In this document: positions 7,774-17,135 of the stretch, piece by piece | Layout: the number at the start of each line of letters is the position of its first letter | Position numbering within the stretch: the stretch's first letter is position 1 | Assembly (NCBI GenBank): GCA_021151525.1 | Contig: JAGKXD010000024.1 | Coordinates: 1 to 43,367, forward strand | Source: Cellvibrionaceae bacterium | GTDB taxonomy: Bacteria > Pseudomonadota > Gammaproteobacteria > Pseudomonadales > Cellvibrionaceae | Direction of reading: 5' to 3' | DNA length: 43,367 nt | Notes under the pieces: generated by a model | The model's database searches: none | Seen by the model: only the letters and a program-made list of their open reading frames with translations | What the model was told of the DNA's origin: nothing | Program-made: the position numbers and the translations under genes

Positions 7774-10574
7774 GGTGCTTTAACTCCAAACACTTCATCC
7801 AAATCGCGATTTGCTCCCCAAGCTAACACATCATCAATGGCATTGTTGAGTGATTGAATAGCTTCCTTTGCGTTGTTAAATTCTTTTGCTTGTATAAGTT
7901 TGTCGAGGAAGCCGCTAATGCTTTTTAAGCGCGGTACACCACAATAACAACTACTTCCATATAGACGATGAATTAATTCGTTGAGAAGTGCATCGTTATT
8001 ATCGACAATCGCTTGATTGATTTGCTGTTTTTCATTGGGTAAACCATCCAGCATCATCTTTAACATATCGCGAGCAAGTAGCGGCTTATTGTTGGCTAAT
8101 TTCAAGCAGAGGCTCACGTCCACAGATGCGTTTGCATCTATATTGGTGTCTCTCAGCGGTAATTTTTCTTGCTCAATCACATGTTCTTGCGCAATCACGA
8201 CTTCCTTTTTTCCGCTCAGCGATGTCCAGCGATTAATGATATGTGCGAGCTGGCTTTCGCTAACGGGCTTACTAATACAATCATCCATACCTGAAATTAA
8301 AAGCTCGGCTTTTTGCTCTGTCAGTGAGTGAGCGGTCAGTGCAATGATCGGTGTGCGCTGCGAATCTTTTTCTAATTCGCGAATGTGTTTTGTTGCTTGG
8401 AATCCATCCATTCCTGGCATTTGAATATCCATAAAAATTACATCAAACTTTTGGGTTTTGCAGGCATCTATTGCTTGTAATCCATTGCTTGCTTGCACTA
8501 CTTGAGTATTTAGGCCTCGCAATAACTCTGATGCTAATTGTAAGTTGGCTGGATTGTCATCGACTAATAACACCGATGTTGCCGGCAAGTTTGCGGCGCT
8601 AGTGTTAGTCTGCTCATGAGTGGCTTCAGATAAATTAATATTCAGTTTGTCACACAGCATTTTGAGCAGGGCATCGTAAGCGATTGGCTTATTAATAAAT
8701 TGAGTGTTGAGATTTTGGCCGTTGTTGCGCAGCAACCGTTGATGTGCTGCAGTGCAGCATGCAATGACTTTGCAGTTAAACTCATCCGCCAATTGTTCAC
8801 TGATATTGTTGAGCAAAGACGGTGGGATTTTACGTTCGTCAGCGGCTATGTCTAACAATAAAATATCAAAGGGATCTGTTTTGTGTGCTTTGCGAATACT
8901 GGGAAATATATCGTGTATTTCGCTAATGACATCCTGTTTCATTTGCCATTCGGTTAATAATGCTTGCAATTGTTCGCGCGAGGTTTGGTTGCTGCTGCAG
9001 ATGAGTGCGCGATGCTGTTCAAGATTCGGAAGTGCGTACTGAATGAGTTGCTTTTTATCTATTCCCAAGCGTGCAGTGAACCAAAAGGTCGAGCCTTCAT
9101 CGAGTTTGCTTTCAACGCCAATTTCACCGTTCATGCGCTCTACAAGGCCTTTACAAATAGCCAGCCCGAGACCTGTTCCACCCTGTTCGCGTGAATTGGA
9201 GCCATCGGTTTGTGAAAAGGGTTTAAACAAATCATTTTGTTGCTCAGTGCTTAAACCTATACCTTGGTCAGTCACGCTAACTTTCAGCATGAGGTGAGTT
9301 TCTTGTTGAGCAATTGCGGCTACGCGTACAAGAATATTGCCGTGCTCACTAAATTTAATGGCGTTGCCAATAAGGTTGGAGAGTACTTGTTTAAAACGTA
9401 AGGAGTCACCCAGCAGTTGTGCAGGAATTGTGGGGTCAACATTGGCAATGAGTTGCAAGTTTTTTTCATGTGCATCGGGCGCAAGTATATGCAAGGTTTC
9501 ATCAATAGTCTGACGCAAGGGGAGCGGTGCGTACTCTAAAGTTAATTTGCCCGCTTCAATTTTAGAGAAGTCGAGAATGCCGTTAATCACAGTAAGCAAG
9601 CTCTGCGCCGAATCGCGAATGGTGTTGAGGTATTCCGCTTGTTGTTCATCTATATCCGTTTTTAAGGCGAGTGCGGCGAAACCTAAAATACCATTTAGCG
9701 GCGTGCGAATTTCATGACTGGTATTCGCGAGAAATTCAGATTTAATCCTGCTGGCTTCAATCGCTTCTTTGCGGGCAATGTCCAATTCGATATTTTTAAT
9801 TTCAATAGTTTCGAGTGTTTCAATCAAATCCTGCGTAGATTGCTCAATGTGATTTTGCAAATCCTGTTGGGCATTTTCCAGCGATTCTGCCATGGTGTTG
9901 GTGGCGTTGGCGAGGTAAACAAACTCGCGACTTTTTTGCGGGTTCACGCGAGTTTGTAATTTTCCTTGGGCGAGATGATTGATAACTTCTTTAATGTGAT
10001 TGAGTGGGTCAGTGATGTTATGAAAGAGTCGTGTTGCCAAAAATGCGGCCATGATTAAACAGGCAAGTGTTATGGCAATCGTGATTAAAATAGTTTGATA
10101 GTGAATCACCATGTAGGGTGATGACAACATTTCTACTTCAACCCAACCTACGGGGTTTAATCCATTCTTATCGACAATGGGGTGTGAAAATAAAATAGTG
10201 CGACGTGTTTCTCTTCGCACGGGTTCAAGACTGTTCGGTGACAAACCAAGATCAGTTGTAGGTAAAAACTCTGGGCCGCTATGAAAGGATTCGTTGGTCG
10301 TATCTAGGCGAACATGTAGTGCACGAATGTAAGGGTCTTCCAAGGAACCATCCAAAAGTTCCTGCAAGAGCGCTTTATCATTGCGAATAATGGGGGCGTA
10401 AATTAAGTGCGCTGTTTTGCGCGTCATGGCGCTGCCGCGCATATCCACAAATTTAGACAGTTCGTATAAACAAAAAGAAATCAGTGACACTGAAAGAAGC
10501 AAAATGATGGCTATGGCAGGAGTAAAAATGAGTTGCCACACATTGTATTTAAAACTTTTTGATGCACTGGGCAT
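7761..10574 (-). CDS. barA: BarA/GacS-type hybrid sensor histidine kinase
   Basis: Inner-membrane tripartite sensor kinase of 937 residues. Order of parts: membrane segment (about 13-36), periplasmic sensor region (about 40-158), second membrane segment (about 160-182), HAMP (about 183-235), coiled coil, dimerisation domain with phospho-acceptor His287 in SHEIRTPLNG, ATPase domain (NLIGNAIKFSE, DQGIGL, GGTGLGLAI), a first receiver-like domain (about 522-645) with a degenerate acidic pocket, a true receiver (VLLVDDN, phospho-acceptor Asp716 in FMDIQMPG) and a C-terminal HPt domain with His869 in HRLYGSSCYCG. This layout is that of BarA/GacS, which controls small-RNA/CsrA-type global regulation through a GacA/UvrY regulator, not in this window. 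An AAGGA lies 8 nt before the ATG. Confidence 0.92.
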   Translation of the reverse strand: MPSASKSFKYNVWQLIFTPAIAIILLLSVSLISFCLYELSKFVDMRGSAMTRKTAHLIYAPIIRNDKALLQELLDGSLEDPYIRALHVRLDTTNESFHSGPEFLPTTDLGLSPNSLEPVRRETRRTILFSHPIVDKNGLNPVGWVEVEMLSSPYMVIHYQTILITIAITLACLIMAAFLATRLFHNITDPLNHIKEVINHLAQGKLQTRVNPQKSREFVYLANATNTMAESLENAQQDLQNHIEQSTQDLIETLETIEIKNIELDIARKEAIEASRIKSEFLANTSHEIRTPLNGILGFAALALKTDIDEQQAEYLNTIRDSAQSLLTVINGILDFSKIEAGKLTLEYAPLPLRQTIDETLHILAPDAHEKNLQLIANVDPTIPAQLLGDSLRFKQVLSNLIGNAIKFSEHGNILVRVAAIAQQETHLMLKVSVTDQGIGLSTEQQNDLFKPFSQTDGSNSREQGGTGLGLAICKGLVERMNGEIGVESKLDEGSTFWFTARLGIDKKQLIQYALPNLEQHRALICSSNQTSREQLQALLTEWQMKQDVISEIHDIFPSIRKAHKTDPFDILLLDIAADERKIPPSLLNNISEQLADEFNCKVIACCTAAHQRLLRNNGQNLNTQFINKPIAYDALLKMLCDKLNINLSEATHEQTNTSAANLPATSVLLVDDNPANLQLASELLRGLNTQVVQASNGLQAIDACKTQKFDVIFMDIQMPGMDGFQATKHIRELEKDSQRTPIIALTAHSLTEQKAELLISGMDDCISKPVSESQLAHIINRWTSLSGKKEVVIAQEHVIEQEKLPLRDTNIDANASVDVSLCLKLANNKPLLARDMLKMMLDGLPNEKQQINQAIVDNNDALLNELIHRLYGSSCYCGVPRLKSISGFLDKLIQAKEFNNAKEAIQSLNNAIDDVLAWGANRDLDEVFGVKAPAEN

Positions 10575-10748
10575 GAATGAATCCTTGGCGGTAGTCAGTG
10601 AAGGACGAGCGCGCCTTAAACTTTATACGCGTGATAATGGTGCTTGTTAATTTAACTGCAACAATAACTAGTGCCGTCCAGATCGTTGGGCGTTAGAATA
10701 GCCGCCCTTTGTCGCGCTGTACATTCGAGATTTCGTTAGAGGTTGGCT

Positions 10749-11639
10749 ATGCATTTTCCCACTATAGAAGCTTTTGTTGGTAATACCCCCTTGGTGCGTT
10801 TACAGCGTTTACCGGGTGCAACCAGCAATACAATTTTAGTGAAGTTGGAAGGCAACAATCCGGCTGGTTCAGTGAAAGATCGTCCAGCTATGTCGATGAT
10901 CCAGCAAGCCGAAAATCGCGGCGATATTAAACCTGGCGATACCCTGATCGAAGCAACGAGTGGTAACACAGGGATAGCGCTAGCTATGGCAGCGGCAATT
11001 AAGGGCTATAAGATGATTCTCATCATGCCCGACAACAGTACTGCTGAGCGCAAAGCGGCTATGACTGCCTATGGCGCTGAGCTGATTCTCGTGACAAAAG
11101 AACAAGGCATGGAAGGCGCTCGTGATTTAGCTTTGGCTATGCAGGCTGAAGGTAGAGGCAAGGTGCTCGATCAATTTGGCAACGGCGATAATCCGCTTGC
11201 GCACTATAAAACCACAGGGCCAGAGATTTGGCAGCAGACCGGAGGCTTGATTACACATTTTGTGAGCTCTATGGGTACTACAGGTACTATTATGGGGACT
11301 TCACGCTATTTAAAAGAACAAAATCCTGACATCAAGATAATAGGTTTACAGCCAGAGGAGGGTGCCAGTATTCCCGGCATTCGTCGTTGGCCGGAGGCCT
11401 ATTTGCCCAAGATATACGACAAAAGTCGCGTAGATGACATTGTTGGAATGTCGCAGCAAGAAGCTGAACACACAATGCGTGAGCTCGCTCGTAAAGAGGG
11501 AATTTTCTGCGGCGTGTCGTCCGGCGGAGCAGTTGCGGCGGCATTACGTTTGGGTCAACAAGTAGAAAACGCAGTTATAGTGGCCATTATCTGTGATCGT
11601 GGAGATAGGTACCTATCCTCTGGTCTTTTTAATGAATAA
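10749..11639 (+). CDS. cysM: Cysteine synthase B (O-acetylserine sulfhydrylase, CysM)
   Basis: PLP enzyme that makes cysteine from O-acetylserine and sulfide or thiosulfate. The PLP lysine is in AGSVKDRPA (Lys43 from this start), the phosphate/substrate loop is TSGNTG, and SSGGAVAA lies near the C-terminus. Features such as FVGNTPLVRLQRLP and the early GIRRWPEAYLP point to CysM rather than CysK. The frame opens at a TTG (10743), but ATG 10749 has an AGAGG about 7 nt upstream and fits family N-termini, giving 296 residues. A possible -10 box TAGAAT is at 10694-10699, with no clear -35. It is divergent from the BarA-type kinase gene. CysM in some pseudomonads sits next to gacS, so this pairing fits. 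Confidence 0.94.
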   Translation: MHFPTIEAFVGNTPLVRLQRLPGATSNTILVKLEGNNPAGSVKDRPAMSMIQQAENRGDIKPGDTLIEATSGNTGIALAMAAAIKGYKMILIMPDNSTAERKAAMTAYGAELILVTKEQGMEGARDLALAMQAEGRGKVLDQFGNGDNPLAHYKTTGPEIWQQTGGLITHFVSSMGTTGTIMGTSRYLKEQNPDIKIIGLQPEEGASIPGIRRWPEAYLPKIYDKSRVDDIVGMSQQEAEHTMRELARKEGIFCGVSSGGAVAAALRLGQQVENAVIVAIICDRGDRYLSSGLFNE

Positions 11640-11684
11640 TACGTGTTAGTTGGAATGTTAAAAATAAATAATTAGGAGCGTTAT

Positions 11685-13106
11685 ATGTCGGTCAGAGGTA
11701 TTTTGTTAGTTGTATCAGTGGTATTACTGCAGGCGTGTGGTGGCGGAGGCGGTGGATCTAGCGATCCGGTTGTCACAACTCCAGCAACATCCAGCTCGGT
11801 CAGTAGTTCAAGCCTATCGAGCGCTTCAAGTAGTGTGTCATCAAGCAGCATGCCAGCAGATTTCCCCGTAGGCACCGCAGATACGTTGCCTGTCATGAAT
11901 CTTAAAACCGATAATTCGGCCCCCATAGTGTCAAAAGTAGATTACGTGAAAGGTAGCTTCACGCTTACCGGGACGGATGGTGCCTCGGTAGAAGGAACCT
12001 TGGAGGTACGAGGGCGCGGCAATTCAACTTGGGATTGGCCCAAGAAGCCTTACCGTTTAAAACTCACGAATACTGCGGCATTGTTGGGTATGCCCACGAG
12101 TAAAAATTGGGTGCTGCTAGCCAATTATGCCGACAAAACCTTAATGCGCAATGATGTTGCTTTCATGTTTGGCCGCAACTTGGATATGGAATATACGCCA
12201 AGAGCTCAGTACATCGAATTAAATTTGAATGGTGTTTATCAAGGTGTTTATCAGCTGGCTGAACATGTGCGCATTGATAAAAACCGCGTGAATATTCCTG
12301 AAATGAAAGTGACAGATACGGATGCCGATAAAATCTCCGGCGGTTATTTGATGGAAGTGGACTTCCGCCACAATGTTAATTATTGCATAAATAGTTTTTG
12401 GGACCCTGTTTGTGTCAATGGTGTAAACACTTCCCGTGATGTCGATTACTGCATAGATTCAAAACACGGTATGGAGCCTGCGTGTTTATCAAGCCCAGAT
12501 ACCTTGCACGATGCCGCTTGGTCAGCCCAGCGCGATTACATTGAAAAATATTATGCTGATTTTGAGGCAGCCTTGTTCGGCCCCAACTTCACCGATGCAA
12601 ACCTAGGTTATGCCGCTTATGTCGATGTAGATTCTGTAGTGAATTACTACTTTGCTAACGAGGTTCTTAAAAATGTTGATGGCACGGCCTCCAGTTTCTT
12701 CATTTATAAAAAGCGCGGCGGCAAATTATTTTTTGGACCTATTTGGGATTTCGATTTATCCATGGGTAATGCAGGCTATGACGATGTAGATAAAAGCTAC
12801 GGTTGGCATATTCGCCCTTCACCATGGTTTGATCGCTTGTTCCAAGACCCTGCCTTCGTGGCAAAGGTGAAAGCGCGCTGGAAGACGCTGAAAGATCAAG
12901 GCAAGATCGAGTACATTGCGCAGTACGCAGAAGCGCGTGCAGTGTGGTTGGATAAGCAGCAACAGAAAAACTTCCAAGTGTGGTCGGTAACCGACTTTGC
13001 TTCCTGGATATTGCACACACCGCAGGGCTCTTATTCTGCGGAAGTGAAAGAAATGGTGCGCTGGCAGCGCGCGCGCAATACCTGGATAGACACCCAATTG
13101 CAGTAA
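11685..13106 (+). CDS. CotH-family kinase-like lipoprotein with poly-serine linker
   Basis: Predicted lipoprotein of 473 residues. The lipobox LLQAC puts the lipidated cysteine at Cys18, followed by GGGGGG and a serine-rich linker (about 35-56). The rest resembles the CotH family, named for a spore-coat protein kinase: RGRGNSTWDWPKKPYRLKL (109-127), NYADKTLMRND, LNLNGVYQGVYQLAEHV, GGYLMEVD, and FGPIWDFDLSMGNA as the DFD-like metal-binding motif. Between GGYLMEVD and the next helix there is an unusual insertion with two similar cysteine pairs (YCINS...PVC at Cys234/Cys243 and YCIDS...PAC at Cys256/Cys267). It has a good AGGAG before the ATG. It is transcribed alone and ends in a strong terminator. 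Substrate unknown; kinase activity is an inference from the family. Confidence 0.85.
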   Translation: MSVRGILLVVSVVLLQACGGGGGGSSDPVVTTPATSSSVSSSSLSSASSSVSSSSMPADFPVGTADTLPVMNLKTDNSAPIVSKVDYVKGSFTLTGTDGASVEGTLEVRGRGNSTWDWPKKPYRLKLTNTAALLGMPTSKNWVLLANYADKTLMRNDVAFMFGRNLDMEYTPRAQYIELNLNGVYQGVYQLAEHVRIDKNRVNIPEMKVTDTDADKISGGYLMEVDFRHNVNYCINSFWDPVCVNGVNTSRDVDYCIDSKHGMEPACLSSPDTLHDAAWSAQRDYIEKYYADFEAALFGPNFTDANLGYAAYVDVDSVVNYYFANEVLKNVDGTASSFFIYKKRGGKLFFGPIWDFDLSMGNAGYDDVDKSYGWHIRPSPWFDRLFQDPAFVAKVKARWKTLKDQGKIEYIAQYAEARAVWLDKQQQKNFQVWSVTDFASWILHTPQGSYSAEVKEMVRWQRARNTWIDTQLQ

Positions 13107-13130
13107 TACTTGCAATATTTAGCGTAAAAT

Positions 13131-13171
13131 ACCCCTCCAGCGCCACTAGGTGCTGGAGGGGTTTAGTTTTT
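13131..13171 (+). terminator. Rho-independent terminator after the CotH-like gene
   Basis: An 11-bp stem (13131-13141 with 13152-13162) rich in C and G, followed by TTTAGTTTTT. It lies between the CotH-like gene and rlmD. Confidence 0.88.
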
Positions 13172-13185
13172 AATTGAGAGTCAAA

Positions 13186-14652
13186 ATGTCTAATCGCAAG
13201 GGGCCTAACAAGCCTTCCTCCCACAAACCGGGTAAGCTCGGACAAAAACCAAAGTCAACCAAAACGGTTGAAAAGTCGTTTGCGTTTGAAACCGAAAACA
13301 CACCACGCCTGAACCAGCCTCGCCGCGAGAAAAAAGCCCAGCCAATGGACGATATGCGCTTGGGTGAATTTACCATTGATCGCATGAGTCACGATGGTCG
13401 CGGTATTGCCCAATGGAATGGTAAAACCCTGTTTGTGGATGGTGCCTTACCGGGCGAACGTATCAGTGCGCGCTTGGTGCGCGATCATGCGCGCTATGCA
13501 GAGGCGCGATTAGATAAATTGTTAGAAGCGGCTCCCGAGCGTGTCGAACCCATTTGCGCTCATTACGCCGAATGCGGTGGCTGCCAGTTGCAGCATTTTG
13601 ATACCGAGCAACAAATCGTCTTCAAACAGACTTCTGTCCTGCAGCAACTGGAGTTGTGGGGCGGTGTAAAACCAAAACATGTTTTACCGCCCATTAGATC
13701 TGCTACTCAAGGTTATCGTCGCTGTGCTCGTTTAGGCATTGATTACACTAACGGTGAAGTCACGCTGGGTTTTCGCAAGCGCAACAGTAACAAGCTGGTG
13801 CAAGTGAATTTGTGCAGTGTATTGGCCCCTGCTTTAAATCTTCTGCTCGCGCCATTGAAGGGCTGGTTAACGGAGTTGCGTGCCGCGGAAGCGGTTACCC
13901 ATCTTGAATTAATTCAAACCGAACATCAGGCCGCTGTGGTTTTGCGTCACGTCCAACCTTTGGATGCAATTGATCTGCAAAACCTAAACGGCCTATCCAG
14001 CGCGTTTAATTTCAACGCTTGGTTGCAAGGTGGTGAAGCGCACCAGTTACAGGATTTAAACGGGCAAGATGTCGATCCGCGCCTCTCTTACGCAATGGCG
14101 GATTATGATCTGCAACTGGATTTTCATCCGCAGGATTTCATTCAAGTAAATCCCGACGTAAACACCCAAATGGTGGCGCAAGCTTTGCAATTGCTAGCCT
14201 TAAAGGGTGATGAGCGAGTATTGGATTTGTTTTGTGGTATAGGCAACTTTACTTTGCCTTTGGCACGCAGGTGCTCAGAAGCTATCGGCATTGAAGCTGT
14301 AGATTCCATGGTGCAACGTGGGCGGGAGAATGCATCCAAACTGGGCATTACTAACGTCCAATTCATGGCCGCTAACCTGCTGACCATGACTGAGCACCGC
14401 CTCAATCAAACTTGCGGCAAAATCGATGCAGTCTTGCTTGATCCGCCGCGCGATGGCGCCAAAGAAATCATCGACAAACTGCCGCAACTTTCACCCAAGC
14501 GCATTGTCTACGTTAGTTGCAATCCGGCAACCTTGGCGCGCGATGCAAAAGTCCTTGTGGCAGCAGGTTATCAGCTAGACTCGGTGGGTGTGTTGGACAT
14601 GTTCCCGCACACTGCTCACGTAGAGTCTATGGCGCTGTTCATAAAGCGCTGA
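13186..14652 (+). CDS. rlmD: 23S rRNA (uracil-1939-C5)-methyltransferase RlmD
   Basis: SAM-dependent enzyme that makes 5-methyluridine at position 1939 of 23S rRNA. A TRAM domain (about 58-115) is followed by the iron-sulfur cysteines Cys124, Cys130, Cys133 (CAHYAECGGC) and Cys210, the SAM-binding motif VLDLFCGIGNFTLPLA, and the catalytic SCNPATLARD (Cys445) with Glu480 in HVESMALF. The frame opens at a TTG (13174), but ATG 13186 has GAGAG in front and gives 488 residues. That is about 55 longer than E. coli RlmD (433) because of a basic, low-complexity N-terminal tail rich in Lys, Pro and Ser, perhaps for rRNA contact. It ends in its own terminator hairpin and precedes relA, a common neighbour. 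Confidence 0.94.
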   Translation: MSNRKGPNKPSSHKPGKLGQKPKSTKTVEKSFAFETENTPRLNQPRREKKAQPMDDMRLGEFTIDRMSHDGRGIAQWNGKTLFVDGALPGERISARLVRDHARYAEARLDKLLEAAPERVEPICAHYAECGGCQLQHFDTEQQIVFKQTSVLQQLELWGGVKPKHVLPPIRSATQGYRRCARLGIDYTNGEVTLGFRKRNSNKLVQVNLCSVLAPALNLLLAPLKGWLTELRAAEAVTHLELIQTEHQAAVVLRHVQPLDAIDLQNLNGLSSAFNFNAWLQGGEAHQLQDLNGQDVDPRLSYAMADYDLQLDFHPQDFIQVNPDVNTQMVAQALQLLALKGDERVLDLFCGIGNFTLPLARRCSEAIGIEAVDSMVQRGRENASKLGITNVQFMAANLLTMTEHRLNQTCGKIDAVLLDPPRDGAKEIIDKLPQLSPKRIVYVSCNPATLARDAKVLVAAGYQLDSVGVLDMFPHTAHVESMALFIKR

Positions 14653-14663
14653 TGGCGCTTTTT
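14643..14663 (+). terminator. Terminator overlapping the rlmD stop codon
   Basis: Stem AAAGCGC (14643-14649) with GCGCTTT (14655-14661), 5-nt loop containing the rlmD TGA, then a short T-run. The gene's last codons form the left arm, so it is an economical 3' end. Confidence 0.7.
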
Positions 14664-14757
14664 GGCCGCAATTAGTAATTCGTGAATAATGGATATTCGT
14701 TTAGTGTTTGTCGCTGTCATGTGCATGCCGCTAACAATAAGAATGTGGAGCGAGTAG

Positions 14758-17001
14758 ATGGTTAAAGTTCGTCAAGATCACCCCATGGCGGCTGACGGTC
14801 AGGTGGATATTCAGGCGTGGATCGACCGCCTCAATAGTCATCACGCCCAGACTGAAACCACTCGCGCTGAATTGGTTCGCGCAGCGCAGGTGAGTTTGTC
14901 GCTGGTGAATATCCACACCGAAGACGATCACAACTGGGGTGAAGATTTCAGCTGCTTCCGTATTGGTTTGGAAATGGCCGAAATTCTTGCTGATCTCCAG
15001 CTTGATCAAGATGCTTTGGTCGCCGCTATTCTCTATCGTGCTGTGCGCGAAAATAAAATTACCCTCAACGAAATTCAAACCAGTTTTGGCGATACCGTCG
15101 GCAAGCTGGTGAAGGGTGTGCTGCGCATGGCAGCCATCAGTTATCAGCGCAACGAAAATGAAGATCGTGTGCTTGGCAATCAAGCCGAAGAGCAAGCTGA
15201 AAAAATTCGCAAAATGCTGGTTGCCATGGTGGACGATGTGCGCGTTGCGCTCATTAAACTCGCCGAGCGTACCTGTGCAATTCGTGCGGTAAAAACCGCG
15301 AGCGCGCAGCGCCGTCGTCAAGTTGCGCGCGAAGTTTCAGATATTTACGCACCGCTCGCACATCGCCTCGGTATCGGCCATATTAAATGGGAATTGGAAG
15401 ATCTTTCCTTCCGTTACTTAGAGCCCGACGAATACAAACAAATTGCAAAATTGTTGGACGAGCGTCGTCTTGCGCGCCAAGAATATATCGACAATATGCT
15501 CGCACTTTTGCGCGGTGAATTGCAGAGCGCAAAAATTGATGGCGAAGTTTCTGGGCGCGCCAAACATATTTACAGCATCTGGCGCAAAATGAAGCGCAAA
15601 GATATTCCCTTCTCGCAAGTTTACGATATTCGCGCTGTGCGCATTCTTGTGCCGACTGTGCGCGATTGTTACGCGGTGCTCGGCATTGTGCATAGCTTGT
15701 GGCGAAATATTCCGCACGAGTTTGATGATTACATTGCATCCCCCAAAGAAAACGGATATCGCTCATTGCACACCGCGGTGTGGGGGCCGGACAATAAAGT
15801 TTTAGAAGTGCAAATTCGCACGCATGAAATGCACGAAGAATCTGAACTCGGTGTGTGTGCGCATTGGCGTTACAAGGGCACAGACACTAACGAAGCGCAA
15901 GACAGCTACGAGCAAAAAATTGCGTGGCTGCGTCAAGTGCTTGAATGGCATGAAGAGCTGGGCGGCGACAGCGCGCAACTGCAAGATGATCTGCGTGCGG
16001 TGGATCAAGATCGTTTATACGTGTTCACACCCGATGGTCACGTCGTAGATTTACCGCGTACTGCAACGCCATTAGATTTTGCCTATCGCATTCACACGGA
16101 TGTTGGGCATCACTGTCGCGGTGCAAAAGTTAACAACCGAATTGTGCCGCTCAACTATCAATTGAATAATGCGGATCAAGTTGAAATTCTCACTGGCAAA
16201 CGTGAAGCACCCAGCCGCGATTGGTTGAATCCCGCATTAGGCTACGTGAACACGGCGCGCGCACGCGCAAAAATTCAGCACTGGTTCAAGATGCAAGCGC
16301 GCGACCAAAATATTGGCGAAGGCCAAGCGCTGCTTGATCGTGAATTTAAACGTTTGGCGCTGTTAGATTTGGATTTTGAAAGTCTTGCGAAGAAATTAAA
16401 ATTCAATTCGTTGGATGATTTGTATTGTGCGGTAGGCGCAAGTGATATTGGCGTTGGCCAAGTGCTCAATGCAGCGCAAAAACAATTGGATGAGGCCGAT
16501 CCGCAACAGCCATTAATTCCGTTTAAAGCAAAATCGCCAGCGAAGAAAAAAGATTCAGATTTTTATATCGAAGGTGTGGGTAATTTGCTCACGCAAATCG
16601 CCAACTGCTGCAACCCTGTGCCGGGTGATGCGATTACTGGTTACATTACGTTAGGCAAGGGCGTTTCAATTCATCGTCAGGATTGTACGAATATTCTGCA
16701 ATTACAAACCGATGAGCCCCAGCGCATTATTAAAGTAGAGTGGGGCAATACGCCGCAGTCATCCTATTCCGTGGATATTATTATTGAAGCCTATGACCGC
16801 TATGGTTTGCTGCGCGATATTACAACACTGCTCGATAACGAACGCATTAATATCAGCGCTCTGCAAACATTGTCGGATAAACGCAAGAACACTGTAGATA
16901 TGCAAGTTACCGCAGAAATTCGCAGCTTCGATGAGTTAAGTAAAATTCTTACCAAATTAAACCAATTGCCGAATATCGCTTCGGCGCGTCGTAAACATTA
17001 A
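14758..17001 (+). CDS. relA: GTP pyrophosphokinase RelA, (p)ppGpp synthetase I
   Basis: Ribosome-associated stringent response enzyme that makes (p)ppGpp from ATP and GTP/GDP under amino acid starvation. Domains: an inactive hydrolase region (the HD pair is replaced; the sequence there reads ILYRAVREN), the synthetase domain (about 240-370) with the RelA-type EFDDY at 321-325 (ExDD motif), the TGS domain (about 418-480, RLYVFTPDGHVVDLP), the zinc-finger-like domain with NCCNPVPGD, and the C-terminal ACT domain (YSVDIIIEAYDRYGLLRDIT). The loss of the HD motif and presence of ExDD mark it as RelA rather than SpoT. The 747 residues are usual. GGAGCGAG precedes the ATG. Confidence 0.97.
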   Translation: MVKVRQDHPMAADGQVDIQAWIDRLNSHHAQTETTRAELVRAAQVSLSLVNIHTEDDHNWGEDFSCFRIGLEMAEILADLQLDQDALVAAILYRAVRENKITLNEIQTSFGDTVGKLVKGVLRMAAISYQRNENEDRVLGNQAEEQAEKIRKMLVAMVDDVRVALIKLAERTCAIRAVKTASAQRRRQVAREVSDIYAPLAHRLGIGHIKWELEDLSFRYLEPDEYKQIAKLLDERRLARQEYIDNMLALLRGELQSAKIDGEVSGRAKHIYSIWRKMKRKDIPFSQVYDIRAVRILVPTVRDCYAVLGIVHSLWRNIPHEFDDYIASPKENGYRSLHTAVWGPDNKVLEVQIRTHEMHEESELGVCAHWRYKGTDTNEAQDSYEQKIAWLRQVLEWHEELGGDSAQLQDDLRAVDQDRLYVFTPDGHVVDLPRTATPLDFAYRIHTDVGHHCRGAKVNNRIVPLNYQLNNADQVEILTGKREAPSRDWLNPALGYVNTARARAKIQHWFKMQARDQNIGEGQALLDREFKRLALLDLDFESLAKKLKFNSLDDLYCAVGASDIGVGQVLNAAQKQLDEADPQQPLIPFKAKSPAKKKDSDFYIEGVGNLLTQIANCCNPVPGDAITGYITLGKGVSIHRQDCTNILQLQTDEPQRIIKVEWGNTPQSSYSVDIIIEAYDRYGLLRDITTLLDNERINISALQTLSDKRKNTVDMQVTAEIRSFDELSKILTKLNQLPNIASARRKH

Positions 17002-17006
17002 AAGCG

Positions 17007-17094
17007 GGGAGTCGTCATCCTCTCGCAGCGGGGATCCAGCTTTGGCTTTAGGTTTTAAAAACTGGATCCCTGCTGCGAGAGGATGACAACTCCC
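17007..17094. repeat. Long near-perfect inverted repeat (REP/MITE-like) after relA
   Basis: Arms 17014-17039 and 17062-17087 (26 nt each) match at 25 positions, and the one difference would be a G-U pair in RNA. After a one-base mismatch the pairing continues outward for 6 bp (17007-17012 with 17089-17094). The loop is 22 nt and A/T-rich. The arm pattern (GTCATCC...CGCAGCGGGGATCCAG) recalls dispersed GTCATTCCCGC...GGGAATCC palindromes seen in many proteobacteria. It could also end the relA transcript, though no U-run follows. Confidence 0.75.
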
Positions 17095-17135
17095 AGCTTA
17101 GTGCACTACATTTTATTTTTTAGAGATTTATTTGC

